A DNA stretch of 64,000 bases from Stenotrophomonas daejeonensis (GCF_001431505.1 NZ_LDJP01000070.1:1-64000), one strand, 5' to 3'; positions 46,362-56,951 are shown, counted from the first letter of the stretch. The notes: generated by a model not told the origin, from the sequence alone. Translations and numbers: made by a program.

Positions 46362-48493
46362 AACCGCTGCGCTTCGGGTTGCAGGCCCGTTTCCTGTGCG
46401 TGGCCGCCGCGGTGATGCTGGTGGTGGTGGCGATCGTCGCGGCGCTGCTGGCGGGGCAGGCGGCGACCCAGCGCGAGGTATTGCGCGCCAGCAATGGCGT
46501 GGTCGACCAGGTATTCGACCGCAGCGCCCGCGAGCAGGGCACCGCGCTGGCCACGTCGCTGGCCGATGCGCTGGTCAACCCACTGTATTTCTCCGACCTG
46601 GATGCGGTCGGCGCGCTGGTGCGCAGCACCGCCAGCCAGAACGCGGTCAGCTACGTGCTGGTGCACGACACCGAGGGCCGTCTGCTGCACGACGGCTCCA
46701 TCGAGGTGGCCGGCTACGGCCGGCAGATGCAGGACCCGCTGGCGGCGGGGGCGGTGGCGGCCGATGCACTGAAGGTGCAGGAGTCGTCGATGGTGCTGGA
46801 GGTGGACGTGCCGATCCGCATCGGCGACCAGCGCATCGGCGGGCTGCGGGTCGGCATGGACCTGGTGCCGGTGCGCGCGCAGCAGGCCGAGACGATGGCG
46901 ATGCTGGAGCGCGGCGCGAACAAGGCCAACCGCCGGCAGCTGCTGTGGCTGGGGCTGGTGATGCTGGCGCTGGTCGGGCTGGTCAGCCTGCTGGCGCTGT
47001 ACGTGCAGCGCACGCTGGTGCGGCCGGTGCGCTGGCTGGGCGACGCCACCCGGCGCATCGAGGCCGGCGACTACCAGGTGCAGCCGCAGGCAACGCGCCG
47101 CCGCGACGAGATCGGCGAACTGCTGCGCAGCTTCGGGCGCATGGGCGAGAGCATCGCCCGGCACGACCGCGAAGTGCGGCAGATGGCCTACACCGACGCG
47201 CTGACCGGGCTGACCAACCGGCTGGCGTTCCGCGAGGCACTGGACCACGAACTGCTGGGCGCGCGCACCTCCGGCCGCGGGCTGGCGCTGCTGTTCATCG
47301 ACATCGACGAGTTCAAGCGGGTCAACGACACCCTCGGCCACGAGGCCGGCGACGAGGCCCTGCTGCAGTTCGCCCAGCGCATCGCCGCGCTGGTCGAGCA
47401 GGATGGCGGCAGCGATGCGCTGCTGGCCCGCTTCGGCGGCGACGAGTTCGTCATCCTGATCGGCAGCGACGCCGGCCGGGTGGAGGGCGTGGCCACGGTG
47501 CTGGCCAAGCGGCTGGTGGACGAGCTGAGCCTGCCGCTGCAGGTGCAGGACCGCGAGATCTTCCTCGGCAGCTCGATCGGCATCACCCTGTTCCCGGAGG
47601 ACGCCACCGACGCCACCGGCCTGCTGAAGAACGGCGACATCGCCATGTACCAGGCCAAGCTGGCCGGCAAGAACTGCTTCCGCTACTACAGCCGCGCGCT
47701 GGACAATGCGGTGGAGCGGCGCCTGCACATGGAGCAGGAACTGCGCGGGGCATGGGAGCGCGGCGAGCTGCGGCTGGTCTACCAGCCGATCTTCCGCACC
47801 CACGACCGCGTGCTGGTCGGGGTCGAGGTGCTGCTGCGCTGGCAGCATCCGGAGCTCGGCTCGGTGCCGCCGTCGATGTTCATCGACATCGCCGAGCAGA
47901 GCGGGTTGATCCAGGTGCTGGGGCCGAAGGTGCTGCGCGCGGCCTGCCTGCAGGCCCAGCAGTGGCCGCGCAACGCGCTGGACGAGGAGCTGTTCGTCTC
48001 GGTCAACGTGTCGCCGCGGCAGCTGCGCAGCGGCGACCTGGCCGCCGCGGTCGAGGACTGCCTGCGCGAGTCCGGGCTGGACGCCTCGCGCCTGCACCTG
48101 GAACTGACCGAAACCGCGGTGATCGGCGACGAGATGATGGCCGCCTCGCTGCTGGAGAAGCTGCACCGCACCGGGGTCAAGGTGTGGCTGGACGACTTCG
48201 GCACCGGCTTCTCCGGCCTGAGCCACCTGCGCCAGGTGCCGGTGGACGGGGTCAAGATCGACAAGAGCTTCGTCTCCGACCTGCAGCGCGACGCCGACGA
48301 CCTGGCGCTGACCACGGCGATCATCGCGATGGCGCACGCGCTGGGAATCACGGTGGTGGCCGAGGGCATCGAGCAGCAGGCCCAGTTCGACCTGCTCAAC
48401 CAGCGCGACTGCGACCTGGTGCAGGGCTACTGGCTGGCCAAGCCGCTGAGTTCGGACGAACTGGTCGGCCTGCTGCAACCGGCGCACCGGTAA
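46358..48493 (+). CDS. membrane GGDEF/EAL protein paired with the PhnD-like sensor
   Basis: 711 residues. A first helix (ARFLCVAAAVMLVVVAIVAALLAG) and a second near residues 195-215 (LLWLGLVMLALVGLVSLLALYV) bracket a small periplasmic domain with NAVSYVLVHDTEGRLLHDG. Then come HAMP, a GGDEF domain with RFGGDEF (Gly360) and an EAL domain in which the signature is GVEVLLRW (Glu490; V instead of A), with YQPIF, VNVSPRQL, LELTETAV and DDFGTGFSG (Asp612). No RxxD inhibitory site is seen. It is translationally coupled to the upstream binding protein, which points to ligand-controlled c-di-GMP turnover. Whether net synthesis or breakdown dominates cannot be read. Confidence 0.9.
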   Translation: MKPLRFGLQARFLCVAAAVMLVVVAIVAALLAGQAATQREVLRASNGVVDQVFDRSAREQGTALATSLADALVNPLYFSDLDAVGALVRSTASQNAVSYVLVHDTEGRLLHDGSIEVAGYGRQMQDPLAAGAVAADALKVQESSMVLEVDVPIRIGDQRIGGLRVGMDLVPVRAQQAETMAMLERGANKANRRQLLWLGLVMLALVGLVSLLALYVQRTLVRPVRWLGDATRRIEAGDYQVQPQATRRRDEIGELLRSFGRMGESIARHDREVRQMAYTDALTGLTNRLAFREALDHELLGARTSGRGLALLFIDIDEFKRVNDTLGHEAGDEALLQFAQRIAALVEQDGGSDALLARFGGDEFVILIGSDAGRVEGVATVLAKRLVDELSLPLQVQDREIFLGSSIGITLFPEDATDATGLLKNGDIAMYQAKLAGKNCFRYYSRALDNAVERRLHMEQELRGAWERGELRLVYQPIFRTHDRVLVGVEVLLRWQHPELGSVPPSMFIDIAEQSGLIQVLGPKVLRAACLQAQQWPRNALDEELFVSVNVSPRQLRSGDLAAAVEDCLRESGLDASRLHLELTETAVIGDEMMAASLLEKLHRTGVKVWLDDFGTGFSGLSHLRQVPVDGVKIDKSFVSDLQRDADDLALTTAIIAMAHALGITVVAEGIEQQAQFDLLNQRDCDLVQGYWLAKPLSSDELVGLLQPAHR

Positions 48494-48532
48494 CGGCGCA
48501 CCCGCCTGCGGCGGTTGCAGAAGCGCCGCAAT

Positions 48533-48608
48533 CCGTAGGTCGGGGCTACGCCCCCGACGGCTTCATGCCCGATGTGCGGAGCGTCGGGGGCGTAGCCCCG
48601 ACCTACGG
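48533..48608. repeat. SMAG/GTAG palindromic repeat
   Basis: CCGTAGGTCGGGGCTACGCC pairs with its complement ending CCCCGACCTACGG. It opens a 296-bp gene-free stretch filled with palindromes between the GGDEF/EAL gene and epmB. Confidence 0.88.
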
Positions 48609-48638
48609 CCTGACCGCACAATCCCGCTTCGACCGAGC

Positions 48639-48783
48639 CGTAGGTGCCGGGCAAGCCCCGCATCCACGGCGCATCGGTTTCTGCAACACCCCGGTGGGTG
48701 CCGACCGTTGGTCGGCACTATCGGCACGATTGCGGTAACACCCCGACGCCACGTGCCGACACCCGACCAACGGTCGGGTGCCA
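48639..48783. repeat. cluster of GTAG-type repeat fragments and hairpins
   Basis: CCGTAGGTGCCGGGCAAGCC... at 48639 is a partial GTAGGTGCCGGG element. It is followed by hairpin GTGCCGAC-CGTTG-GTCGGCAC (48698-48718) and hairpin CACCCGACC-AAC-GGTCGGGTG (48760-48780), the halves of a degenerate larger palindrome. I see no gene here. It lies just beyond the epmB stop codon. Confidence 0.7.
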
Positions 48784-48789
48784 CAGGGT

Positions 48790-49833
<1,044 letters not shown>

Positions 49834-49934
49834 GGGCGACCAGAAAAACAGATGCCCGCCTTCGATGGCGGGCGTTCCATTCTAATCCGGCCGCCCCGCG
49901 CGCGCCGGTTTTGCCACTTCTCAGGAGTTCCAGC

Positions 49935-50501
49935 ATGGCCAGCTACGGCATGAACGACGTCAAGAACGGGATGAAGATCCTGGTCAACAACCAACCGGCG
50001 GTCATCATCGACACCGAGTACGTCAAGCCGGGCAAGGGCCAGGCCTTCACCCGCGTCAAGTACCGCCTGATCAAGGACGGCCGCACGCAGGAAGTGACCA
50101 TGAAGTCCACCGATTCGGTCGACGCCGCCGACGTGGTCGATACCGACATGAACTACATGTACAGCGACGGCGAGTACTGGCACTTCATGGACCCGGAGAC
50201 CTTCGAGCAGGTGCAGGCCGACAAGGCCGGCATGAACGGCGCCGAGAAGTGGCTCAAGGGCGAGGAATCCTGCGTGGTCACGCTGTGGAACGGTTCGCCG
50301 ATCGACGTCACCCCGCCGAACTTCGTCGAGCTGAAGATCACCGAGACCGACCCGGGCGTGCGCGGCGACACCTCCGGCGGCGGCGGCAAGCCGGCCACGC
50401 TGGAAACCGGCGCGGTGGTGCGCGTGCCGCTGTTCGTCAACCAGGACGAAGTGATCCGCGTCGATACCCGCTCCGGCGAATACTCCGCGCGCGTCAAGTA
50501 A
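49935..50501 (+). CDS. efp: elongation factor P
   Basis: A 188-residue tRNA-shaped factor that rescues ribosomes stalled on polyproline. Three barrel domains are expected; the first carries the modified lysine Lys34 in [10 protein letters not shown], and the last holds [25 protein letters not shown]. With EpmB encoded next door, Lys34 is predicted to be beta-lysylated. AGGAG precedes the ATG at 49935; an open frame extends upstream but is not EF-P. After the stop, a loose palindrome (CAGGCGCCGC ... GCGGCGCCTG) may act as a terminator. Confidence 0.97.
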   Translation: MASYGMNDVKNGMKILVNNQPAVIIDTEYVKPGKGQAFTRVKYRLIKDGRTQEVTMKSTDSVDAADVVDTDMNYMYSDGEYWHFMDPETFEQVQADKAGMNGAEKWLKGEESCVVTLWNGSPIDVTPPNFVELKITETDPGVRGDTSGGGGKPATLETGAVVRVPLFVNQDEVIRVDTRSGEYSARVK

Positions 50502-50598
50502 GCCGCACGATGCAGGCGCCGCCTCCTTCGCCGCGCAGCCACCGGCTGCCGGTGCCGGGGATGCGGCGCCTGTTCGCATCCGGCGGATGCATTCCCCT

Positions 50599-50666
50599 GT
50601 AGGAGCGACGCCAGTCGCGACCGGGGCATTACCGGTAAAGCCCATCGCGACTGGCGTCGCTCCTGC
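50599..50666. repeat. GTAGGAGCGACG-type palindromic repeat
   Basis: GTAGGAGCGACGCCAGTCGC pairs with GCGACTGGCGTCGCTCCTGC around a centre with CCGGGGCATTACCGG. It ends 29 bp before the mtaD start, so it lies in or next to that promoter region. Confidence 0.85.
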
Positions 50667-50695
50667 AAAAAAACGAAACTCGAAGGTGAACCGGC

Positions 50696-52033
50696 ATGAG
50701 TGAACTCCAGCCAGAGCAGTGCGACCTCCTGATCGAAGCCGGCTACGTCGTCCCGGTCGAACCGCATGCGGTGGTGCTGGAAGACCATGCCGTGGCGGTC
50801 AACGGCGGCGTCATCGCCGCGGTGCTGCCGCGCGCCGAGGCGCGCGCGCGCTTCACGCCGAAGCAGGTGGTGTCGCGGCCGGAAGCGGCGCTGATCCCCG
50901 GCCTGGTCAACGCCCACACCCACAACCCGATGACCCTGCTGCGCGGCGTCGCCGACGACCTGCCGCTGATGACGTGGCTGCGCGAGCACATCTGGCCGGT
51001 GGAAGCGGCGGTGATCGGCCCGGAGTTCGTCGCCGACGGCACCACGCTGGCGATCGCCGAGATGCTGCGCGGCGGCACCACCTGCGCCAACGAGAACTAC
51101 TTCTTCGCCGACGTGCAGGCCGCCGTCTACAAGAAGCACGGCTTCCGCGCGCTGGTCGGCGCGGTCATCATCGACTTCCCCAGCGCATGGGCGAAGAGCG
51201 ACGACGAATACTTCGCCCGCGCCGGCGAGCTGCATGACCAGTGGCGTGGCGATGCGTTGATCGGCACCGCGTTCGCGCCGCACGCGCCATACACGGTCAA
51301 CGACGCCAACTTCGAGCGGGTGCGGATGCTGTCCGACCAGCTCGATGTCCCGGTGCACCTGCACACCCACGAAACCGCGCAGGAAATCAGCGACTCGCTC
51401 AAGCTGCACGGCCAGCGCCCGCTGGCGCGGCTGGACCGCCTTGGGCTGGTCAACGACCGCCTGATCGCGGTGCACATGACCCAGCTCACCGAGGGCGAGA
51501 TCCATCTGTGCGCCGAGCGCGGCGTGCACGTGGTGCATTGCCCCGAATCAAACCTGAAGCTGGCCTCGGGCTTCTGCCCGGCCTGCGCGCTGCTCCGTGC
51601 CGGCGTGAACCTGGCCATCGGTACCGACGGCTGCGCCAGCAACAACGACCTGGACATGTTCAGCGAGAACCGCACCGCGGCCATCCTCGCCAAGGCGGTG
51701 GCCAACGACGCCACCGCGCTGGACGCGGCGACCACGCTGCGCGCGGCCACGCTGGGCGGTGCGCGCGCGCTGGGTTTCGGCGACAAGATCGGTTCGATCG
51801 AAGTGGGCAAGCAGGCCGACCTGGCCTGCGTGGACCTGTCGGCGCTGGAAACCCAGCCGCTGCACCATGTGCTGTCGCAACTGGTCTACGCCGCCGGTCG
51901 CCACCAGGTCAGCGACGTGTGGATCGCCGGCCAGCCCAGGCTGGTGCAGCGCGAACTGGTCGGTATGGACGTGGCGGCGATCACCGCCAACGCACGCCAG
52001 TGGCGCGACCGTATCCGTTCCAGTCGCGCCTGA
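50696..52033 (+). CDS. mtaD: 5-methylthioadenosine/S-adenosylhomocysteine deaminase (TRZ/ATZ family)
   Basis: A 445-residue metal-dependent amidohydrolase that deaminates methylthioadenosine or S-adenosylhomocysteine. Metal and catalytic residues are in [30 protein letters not shown] and [14 protein letters not shown], with the family's [11 protein letters not shown]. The C-terminal strand returns to the small composite domain ([16 protein letters not shown]). It matches MtaD-like Pseudomonas enzymes; older annotation often says N-ethylammeline chlorohydrolase. It leads a mtaD-ubiG-gph operon (26-bp gap, then a 4-bp overlap), an order conserved in the family. Confidence 0.92.
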   Translation: MSELQPEQCDLLIEAGYVVPVEPHAVVLEDHAVAVNGGVIAAVLPRAEARARFTPKQVVSRPEAALIPGLVNAHTHNPMTLLRGVADDLPLMTWLREHIWPVEAAVIGPEFVADGTTLAIAEMLRGGTTCANENYFFADVQAAVYKKHGFRALVGAVIIDFPSAWAKSDDEYFARAGELHDQWRGDALIGTAFAPHAPYTVNDANFERVRMLSDQLDVPVHLHTHETAQEISDSLKLHGQRPLARLDRLGLVNDRLIAVHMTQLTEGEIHLCAERGVHVVHCPESNLKLASGFCPACALLRAGVNLAIGTDGCASNNDLDMFSENRTAAILAKAVANDATALDAATTLRAATLGGARALGFGDKIGSIEVGKQADLACVDLSALETQPLHHVLSQLVYAAGRHQVSDVWIAGQPRLVQRELVGMDVAAITANARQWRDRIRSSRA

Positions 52034-52059
52034 CGCGGCGGTTCCAAGAGGATCCCGAA

Positions 52060-52782
52060 ATGACTGCAACTTCGACGTCCAACAACTTCGATCAGGCCGA
52101 ACTGGACAAGTTCGCCGCGCTGGCCAACCGCTGGTGGGACGCCGACGGCCCGCAGAAGCCGCTGCACGCGCTCAACCCGGTGCGGCTGCGCTATGTCGCC
52201 GAGCGCGCCGCGCTGCGCGGGGCGAAGGTGCTGGACATCGGCTGCGGCGGCGGTCTGCTCAGCGAGGCGCTGGCGAAAGAGGGCGCGCAGGTCACCGCCA
52301 TCGACCTGGCGCCGGAACTGGTCAAGGTCGCGCGCCTGCACGGGCTGGAATCGGGTGTGCAGGTCGATTACCGGGTGCAGTCGGCCGAAGACCTGGCCGC
52401 CGACCAGCCCGGCGCATTCGACGTGGTCACCTGCATGGAAATGCTGGAACATGTGCCCGACCCGGGCGCGATCGTCGGCGCCTGCCAGCGCCTGCTCAAG
52501 CCCGGCGGCAAGCTGTTCCTGTCCACCATCAACCGCACCCCGGCCGCGTTCGCGGTGGCGGTGGTCGGCGCCGAATACATCGCCCGGCTGCTGCCCAGGG
52601 GCACGCACCATTACCAGGACTTCATCAAGCCGGCCGAACTGGGCGGCTGGCTGCGCGAGGCCGGGCTGCAACTGCAGGACGTCAGCGGCATGGCCTATGA
52701 ACCGTGGCGCAACCGCGCGCGGCTGGGCCGCCGCACCGACATCAACTACTTGGCCTTCGCGGTCAAGCCGGAACAGGCATGA
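52060..52782 (+). CDS. ubiG: ubiquinone biosynthesis O-methyltransferase UbiG
   Basis: A 240-residue SAM-dependent methyltransferase catalysing both O-methylations of ubiquinone. [20 protein letters not shown] and [13 protein letters not shown] are the UbiG signature. The cofactor site is [29 protein letters not shown] (split: [15 protein letters not shown]). [16 protein letters not shown] and [23 protein letters not shown] are also typical. AGAGGA lies before the ATG at 52060. The stop overlaps the gph start (ATGA). This gives a redox-cofactor role in an operon with mtaD, as in other gamma-proteobacteria. Confidence 0.96.
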   Translation: MTATSTSNNFDQAELDKFAALANRWWDADGPQKPLHALNPVRLRYVAERAALRGAKVLDIGCGGGLLSEALAKEGAQVTAIDLAPELVKVARLHGLESGVQVDYRVQSAEDLAADQPGAFDVVTCMEMLEHVPDPGAIVGACQRLLKPGGKLFLSTINRTPAAFAVAVVGAEYIARLLPRGTHHYQDFIKPAELGGWLREAGLQLQDVSGMAYEPWRNRARLGRRTDINYLAFAVKPEQA

Positions 52783-53456
52783 CCGCAGCGTCGTTCCCGG
52801 CGGCGGTGCTGTTCGACCTGGACGGCACCCTGCTCGACAGCGCGCCGGATTTCGTCGTCACCCTAGACCAACTGCGGCAAGCGCGTGGCCTGCCTCCGGT
52901 GGCACCGACGCGCGTGCGCGAGGTGGTGTCGAAAGGTTCGCGGGCGATGCTGGGCGCTGCGTTCCCGCAGCTGGATGCCGCCGCGCGCGATGCGCTGGTG
53001 CCGGCGTTCCTCGACACCTACGAAGCGCTGATCGGCCAACATGCACGGCTGTTCGACGGCATCGCCGAGATGCTGCAGGCGCTGGAACAGGCCGGCAGCC
53101 GCTGGGGCATCGTCACCAACAAGCCCGAGTACCTGGCGCAGCTGATCCTGCCGCAACTGGGCTGGGAGCGGCGCTGCGCGGTGTTGATCGGCGGCGACAC
53201 CCTGGCCGAGCGCAAGCCGCACCCGCTGCCGTTGCAGGTGGCCGCGCAGCGCATCGGTGTCGCCCCGGAAGCCTGCGTCTATGTCGGTGACGACGAGCGC
53301 GACATCCTGGCCGCGCGCGCGGCCGGCATGCCCTCGGTGGCGGCGTTGTGGGGCTATCGGCTGGAGGGCGACGACCCGCTGGCATGGCAGGCCGACCGCC
53401 TGTGCGAACAACCGCAACAACTCTGGCAGGCGGCCGCGTGGCCGGCGACGGCCTGA
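52779..53456 (+). CDS. gph: phosphoglycolate phosphatase (HAD family)
   Basis: A 225-residue HAD hydrolase. The catalytic motif is [16 protein letters not shown] (nucleophile and acid Asp), motif II is [11 protein letters not shown], and motif III/IV are [15 protein letters not shown] and [27 protein letters not shown] (split: [15 protein letters not shown]). The cap is of the C1 type. It removes 2-phosphoglycolate, which arises in repair of oxidative DNA breaks. The start ATG overlaps the ubiG stop, so it is coupled. The gene order ubiG-gph is common in gamma-proteobacteria; the exact substrate among the HAD relatives is inferred from that context. Confidence 0.9.
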   Translation: MTAASFPAAVLFDLDGTLLDSAPDFVVTLDQLRQARGLPPVAPTRVREVVSKGSRAMLGAAFPQLDAAARDALVPAFLDTYEALIGQHARLFDGIAEMLQALEQAGSRWGIVTNKPEYLAQLILPQLGWERRCAVLIGGDTLAERKPHPLPLQVAAQRIGVAPEACVYVGDDERDILAARAAGMPSVAALWGYRLEGDDPLAWQADRLCEQPQQLWQAAAWPATA

Positions 53457-53480
53457 AGTCCCGACGATCCGAGGTATGAC

Positions 53481-54164
53481 GTGAGCAGTGCGCTGGACAG
53501 CTTCCTGGGCAAATGGCAGCAACGCTGGCCGGAATGGGCGTTCGTGGAGCGCTTCGTCGCCGGGGCGGACCGGACCCGGGCGGTGGCGTGGTTCGCGCTG
53601 CTGCAGGAGTTCGACGACATGCTCAACATCAGCGGCGACCCGCTGCCGAGCAACGCCAAGCTCGGTTGGTGGGGCGAGGAACTGCGCAGTTGGGCCGGGC
53701 AGCGCTCGCGGCATCCGCTGGGGCGGGTGCTGGAGCCGGTACGGGCGCCGTGGATGCAACTGGCCGAGGCGTTGCCGGACTTGATCGAGGCGCGCGAGCC
53801 CGCAACCGACCCGGCGCAGGCGCGGCATGCGTTGCAAGGCTTCGCCGAGGCGGTGGCCGCGGTGGAAGCAGCGCTGTTCGATGCCCCGGTGCAGCCGCAT
53901 GCCGCCGGTGCGGTGTTGACCCAGGTACTGGCGCAGCGGGTGCAGGAACTGGGCGCCGCGGTGGTGCCGGCTGGCGCGGGCGGCGAGCATGCATGGCAGC
54001 AGGCGCTGCTGGCGCAGTGGCCGGCGCGCGTGGCCGGGCCGCGCCCACGCCGGCTGCTGGCCGCGTTGGCGCGCGGCCGCCTGCAGGCCCGGTTGCGCGG
54101 TGGCGAGTACCGGCCGAGCCCGGCCGGGCTGCTGTGGCGCGCATGGTGGGCCGCGCGCGGCTGA
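53481..54164 (+). CDS. squalene/phytoene-synthase-like protein, function unknown
   Basis: 227 residues, helical, no signal peptide. The segments RAVAWFALLQEFDDMLNI and NAKLGWWGEELRSWAGQRSRHPLGRVL follow the pattern of trans-isoprenyl synthases of the squalene/phytoene type, and the C-terminus RPSPAGLLWRAWWAARG is basic. The aspartate-rich motifs are weak: DxxD-like DDMLNIS is present, but the second is not obvious, so catalysis is uncertain. Similar NDUFAF6-like proteins are thought to lack activity. The GTG at 53481 has GAGG upstream. It lies 24 bp after gph, probably in the same operon. Confidence 0.5.
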   Translation: MSSALDSFLGKWQQRWPEWAFVERFVAGADRTRAVAWFALLQEFDDMLNISGDPLPSNAKLGWWGEELRSWAGQRSRHPLGRVLEPVRAPWMQLAEALPDLIEAREPATDPAQARHALQGFAEAVAAVEAALFDAPVQPHAAGAVLTQVLAQRVQELGAAVVPAGAGGEHAWQQALLAQWPARVAGPRPRRLLAALARGRLQARLRGGEYRPSPAGLLWRAWWAARG

Positions 54165-54190
54165 TCCGCGCATGACCCCGGCTGGCGCCA

Positions 54191-54583
54191 TCACCCTTCG
54201 GAGCGGCTGGCGCCATCGCGATCCCGCGGGTAATGCCTGTCGAGCGGGAATGGCGGCAGCCACGCATCGCGGCGGATCGTCCACAGCTCGTAGGTCGGCC
54301 GCAACTGGTCGGGGGCATCCAGCGACCCGAGGTTCACCTCGATCTCGTCCCCGCTGCAGCCGAACACCGACGAGCCGCAGCGTGGGCAGAAGTGGCGCCC
54401 GGCGTAATCGCGGGCTTCTCCCTGCACCACCACCGCGTCGCGCGGGAATACCGCCGAGGCATGGAACAACGCGCCGTGGTGCTTGCGGCAGTCCATGCAG
54501 TGGCACAGGCCGACCCGGTAGGGGCGGCCGGAGGCCAGCAGCCGCACTTCGCCGCACAGGCAACCCCCGCTGAACCGTTCCAT
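54191..54583 (-). CDS. GFA family protein (DUF636, zinc/glutathione-binding)
   Basis: 130 residues. The zinc/glutathione motifs are GGCLCGEVRLL, LCHCMDCRKHHGALF and HFCPRCGSSVFGC, as in glutathione-dependent formaldehyde-activating enzyme. Members have varied, mostly unknown roles; true Gfa activity is disputed even in the type enzyme. An AAGGAG lies just upstream of the ATG. It converges on the squalene-synthase-like gene with a short gap. Function here cannot be inferred from neighbours. Confidence 0.82.
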   Translation of the reverse strand: MERFSGGCLCGEVRLLASGRPYRVGLCHCMDCRKHHGALFHASAVFPRDAVVVQGEARDYAGRHFCPRCGSSVFGCSGDEIEVNLGSLDAPDQLRPTYELWTIRRDAWLPPFPLDRHYPRDRDGASRSEG

Positions 54584-54758
54584 TCATGTCTCCTTGGCGG
54601 GCATGGCCCGCCATGCGTTCCGGGATCTTTATTGAATCAGGTGGCGTGGAGGAGGGTTGCTTTCGGCGTTCCGCGCCAGGCGGGAGATGCGGCGCGACCA
54701 ATGATGAAGAACGCGCCGCCGCGCGCCTGTATGGCGAACGACGGGCTGTCGCCTTCCA

Positions 54759-55604
54759 TTACTTTCCACGCTCCAGCACCAGCAGCGGATCGATCCGCAC
54801 ATCGAACCAGTTCATCCCCCAATGCAGGTGCGGCCCGGTCGCGCGCCCGGTGGCGCCGACCGCGGCGATCACCTGTCCTTGCTCGATGCGGTCGCCGACC
54901 TTCACGTCGATGCGCGACAGGTGCAGGAAGTTGGAGCTGATGCCGTAGCCGTGGTCGAGCACCACGGTGCCGCCGGTCAGGTACAGGTCCGGGTCGGCGA
55001 AGGTGACGACACCGGCGGCCGGTGCCTTCACCGGGGTGCCGGCCGGCACGGCGATGTCCATGCCCGAATGGCCGGCGCCGGGCTGGCCGTTGTAGACGCG
55101 GGCGTTGCCGAAGCGGCCGCTGATGCGGCCCTGCACCGGCCAGGCGAAGGTCTGGGTGAAATCGGTGCGGGCGTCGTCGCGCTGGCGCGCGGCGGTGACC
55201 CGCGCCTGTTCGCGGGCGATGCGCTCGGCGATCGCCGGCGGCGGGTTCACCGTCTTCGGCGGCACGCCGTCGACCCGCTCCAGTGGCCAGTCGCGGGCGG
55301 TGACGGCGATGGCCGCGGTTTCGCTGCTGCCGTCCGGGCGCCGTACCTGCACCTGCAACGGTCCCTTCTCGTCGCGGCCGATGCCGAACACCACGCTGCC
55401 GTAGCCGCTCACCCGCAGGTCGCGGCCGGCGTAATGCACCGTGCTGCCGGCCGGCACCTTGCCGATCACCATCGCCCCCTGCGAGGCACTGGCCGGGAAC
55501 ACGATGCGGTTGTCGATCAGTTCGCCGATGCCGTCCTGGGCGTGGCCGGGCAGGGCCGGGAGCAGGGGGGCCAGCAACACCCCGGCCAGCAACGCGCGGC
55601 GCAT
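54759..55604 (-). CDS. M23-family peptidoglycan endopeptidase (LytM-like)
   Basis: 281 residues with signal peptide MRRALLAGVLLAPLLPALPGHA. The C-terminal zinc peptidase domain has HSGMDIAVPAG (HxxxD) and HLHWGMNWFDV (HxH), with the VVLDHGYGISSNFLHLSRI strand between, all ligands present, so it should cleave cell-wall cross-links. A beta-rich N-terminal part (SASQGAMVIGKVPAGSTVHYAGRDL) precedes it, a recurrent module in Xanthomonadaceae M23 proteins. The start ATG overlaps the pyrC stop by one base (TGATG). It is the last gene of the yidD-pyrC-M23 operon. Confidence 0.92.
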   Translation of the reverse strand: MRRALLAGVLLAPLLPALPGHAQDGIGELIDNRIVFPASASQGAMVIGKVPAGSTVHYAGRDLRVSGYGSVVFGIGRDEKGPLQVQVRRPDGSSETAAIAVTARDWPLERVDGVPPKTVNPPPAIAERIAREQARVTAARQRDDARTDFTQTFAWPVQGRISGRFGNARVYNGQPGAGHSGMDIAVPAGTPVKAPAAGVVTFADPDLYLTGGTVVLDHGYGISSNFLHLSRIDVKVGDRIEQGQVIAAVGATGRATGPHLHWGMNWFDVRIDPLLVLERGK

Positions 55605-56950
55605 CAGCGGTCGAAGGTCAAGCGCCGGCCGGCCGGCTGGCCGACCAGTTCGCGGCCGTTCCATACCTGCTGGCCGTTGACCCAGGTGGAGGCGATGCGC
55701 GAGCGGAAGGTCATGCCTTCGAACGGCGACCACGCGCACTTGGACAGGATGTCCTCGCGCTTGACCGTGAACGGGATGTCCTCCACCAGCACCAGGTCGG
55801 CGAAACAGCCTTCGCGCAGGAAACCGCGCTGCTCCACGTCGAACAGCTGCGCCGGGGCGTGGGCGAACTTCTGCACCACCTGTTCGATGCGCAGCTTGCC
55901 TTCGTGCACCAGCTCCAGCGCGGCCACCAGCGCGTACTGCACCAGCGGCAGGCCCGAGGGCGCCTGCGGGTAGGGCTTCTGCTTCTCCTCCCAGGTGTGC
56001 GGGGCATGGTCGGTGGCCAGCACGTCGATCACGTCCTCGACCAGCGCGGCGGTCAGCGCCTGGCGGTCGCTGGCCTCCTTGATCGCCGGGTTGCACTTGA
56101 TCAGGTTGCCCAGCCGCGCGTAATCACCGCGGTCGAAGCGCAGGAAGTGGATGCAGGTTTCGGCGGTGATCTGCTTGCGGCTGCCGTCGGCGCGGATCAG
56201 CGGGCCCTTCTCGAACAGCGCCAGCTCGTCGGCGGTGGAGATGTGCAGCACGTGCAGGCGGGTGCCGTGCTTCTTCGCCAGCGAGGTGGCCAGCAGCGAG
56301 GACTTCAGGCAGGCCTCGCGCGAGCGGATGTCCGGGTGCTGCTCGGCGCCGAGCGCGTCGCCGTATTTCTCGGCGAACGCTTTCGCGTTGGCGTCGATCA
56401 TCGGCGTGTCTTCGCAGTGGGTGATGATCGGCGTCGGCGCATCGCGGAAGATCGCGTCCAGCGTTTCCGGGTTGTCCACCAGCATGTTGCCGGTGGAGGC
56501 GCCCATGAACACCTTGATGCCGGGCGCGGTCTTCGGGTCCAGCGTCTGGATGTGCTCCAGGTTGTCGTTGCTGGCGCCCATGTAGAAGCCGTAGTTGCCC
56601 CAGGCGCGGCCGGCGGCGGCGTCGTACTTGGCCTGCAGCGCCTGCGCGTTCAGGGTGGGCGGGTTGGTGTTGGGCATGTCCATGAAGCTGGTCAGGCCGC
56701 CGGCCACGGCCGCGGCCGATTCGGTGGCCACGTCGCCCTTGTGGGTCAGGCCCGGTTCGCGGAAGTGCACCTGGTCGTCGATCATCCCCGGCAGCAGCCA
56801 GCGCCCGGCGGCGTCCACCACCTCCTCGCCGGCGCGCGTGGCCAGCCCGTCGCCGATCTGCGCGATGCGGCCGTTCTCGATGCGCAGGTCGCCGTCGAAG
56901 GTGCGGCCTTCGTTGACCATGCGGGCATTGGTGATGAGCGTGGAGGACAT
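55604..56950 (-). CDS. pyrC: dihydroorotase
   Basis: 448 residues, third step of pyrimidine synthesis. The first metal motif reads MIDDQVHFREPGLTHKGD: the usual HxH is Q-V-H, as in the dihydroorotases of Xanthomonadaceae and Bacteroidetes. Further family motifs are MDMPNTNPPT, FMGASTGNMLVDN, ITHCEDTPM, HVLHISTADELALF and LATDHAPHTWEEK with the last metal Asp. Length is that of class I enzymes (longer than E. coli PyrC at 348). The start ATG lies one base after the yidD stop; the M23 gene overlaps its end. The missing first His makes the annotation less certain than for standard enzymes. Confidence 0.88.
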   Translation of the reverse strand: MSSTLITNARMVNEGRTFDGDLRIENGRIAQIGDGLATRAGEEVVDAAGRWLLPGMIDDQVHFREPGLTHKGDVATESAAAVAGGLTSFMDMPNTNPPTLNAQALQAKYDAAAGRAWGNYGFYMGASNDNLEHIQTLDPKTAPGIKVFMGASTGNMLVDNPETLDAIFRDAPTPIITHCEDTPMIDANAKAFAEKYGDALGAEQHPDIRSREACLKSSLLATSLAKKHGTRLHVLHISTADELALFEKGPLIRADGSRKQITAETCIHFLRFDRGDYARLGNLIKCNPAIKEASDRQALTAALVEDVIDVLATDHAPHTWEEKQKPYPQAPSGLPLVQYALVAALELVHEGKLRIEQVVQKFAHAPAQLFDVEQRGFLREGCFADLVLVEDIPFTVKREDILSKCAWSPFEGMTFRSRIASTWVNGQQVWNGRELVGQPAGRRLTFDR

Positions 56951-56951
56951 G

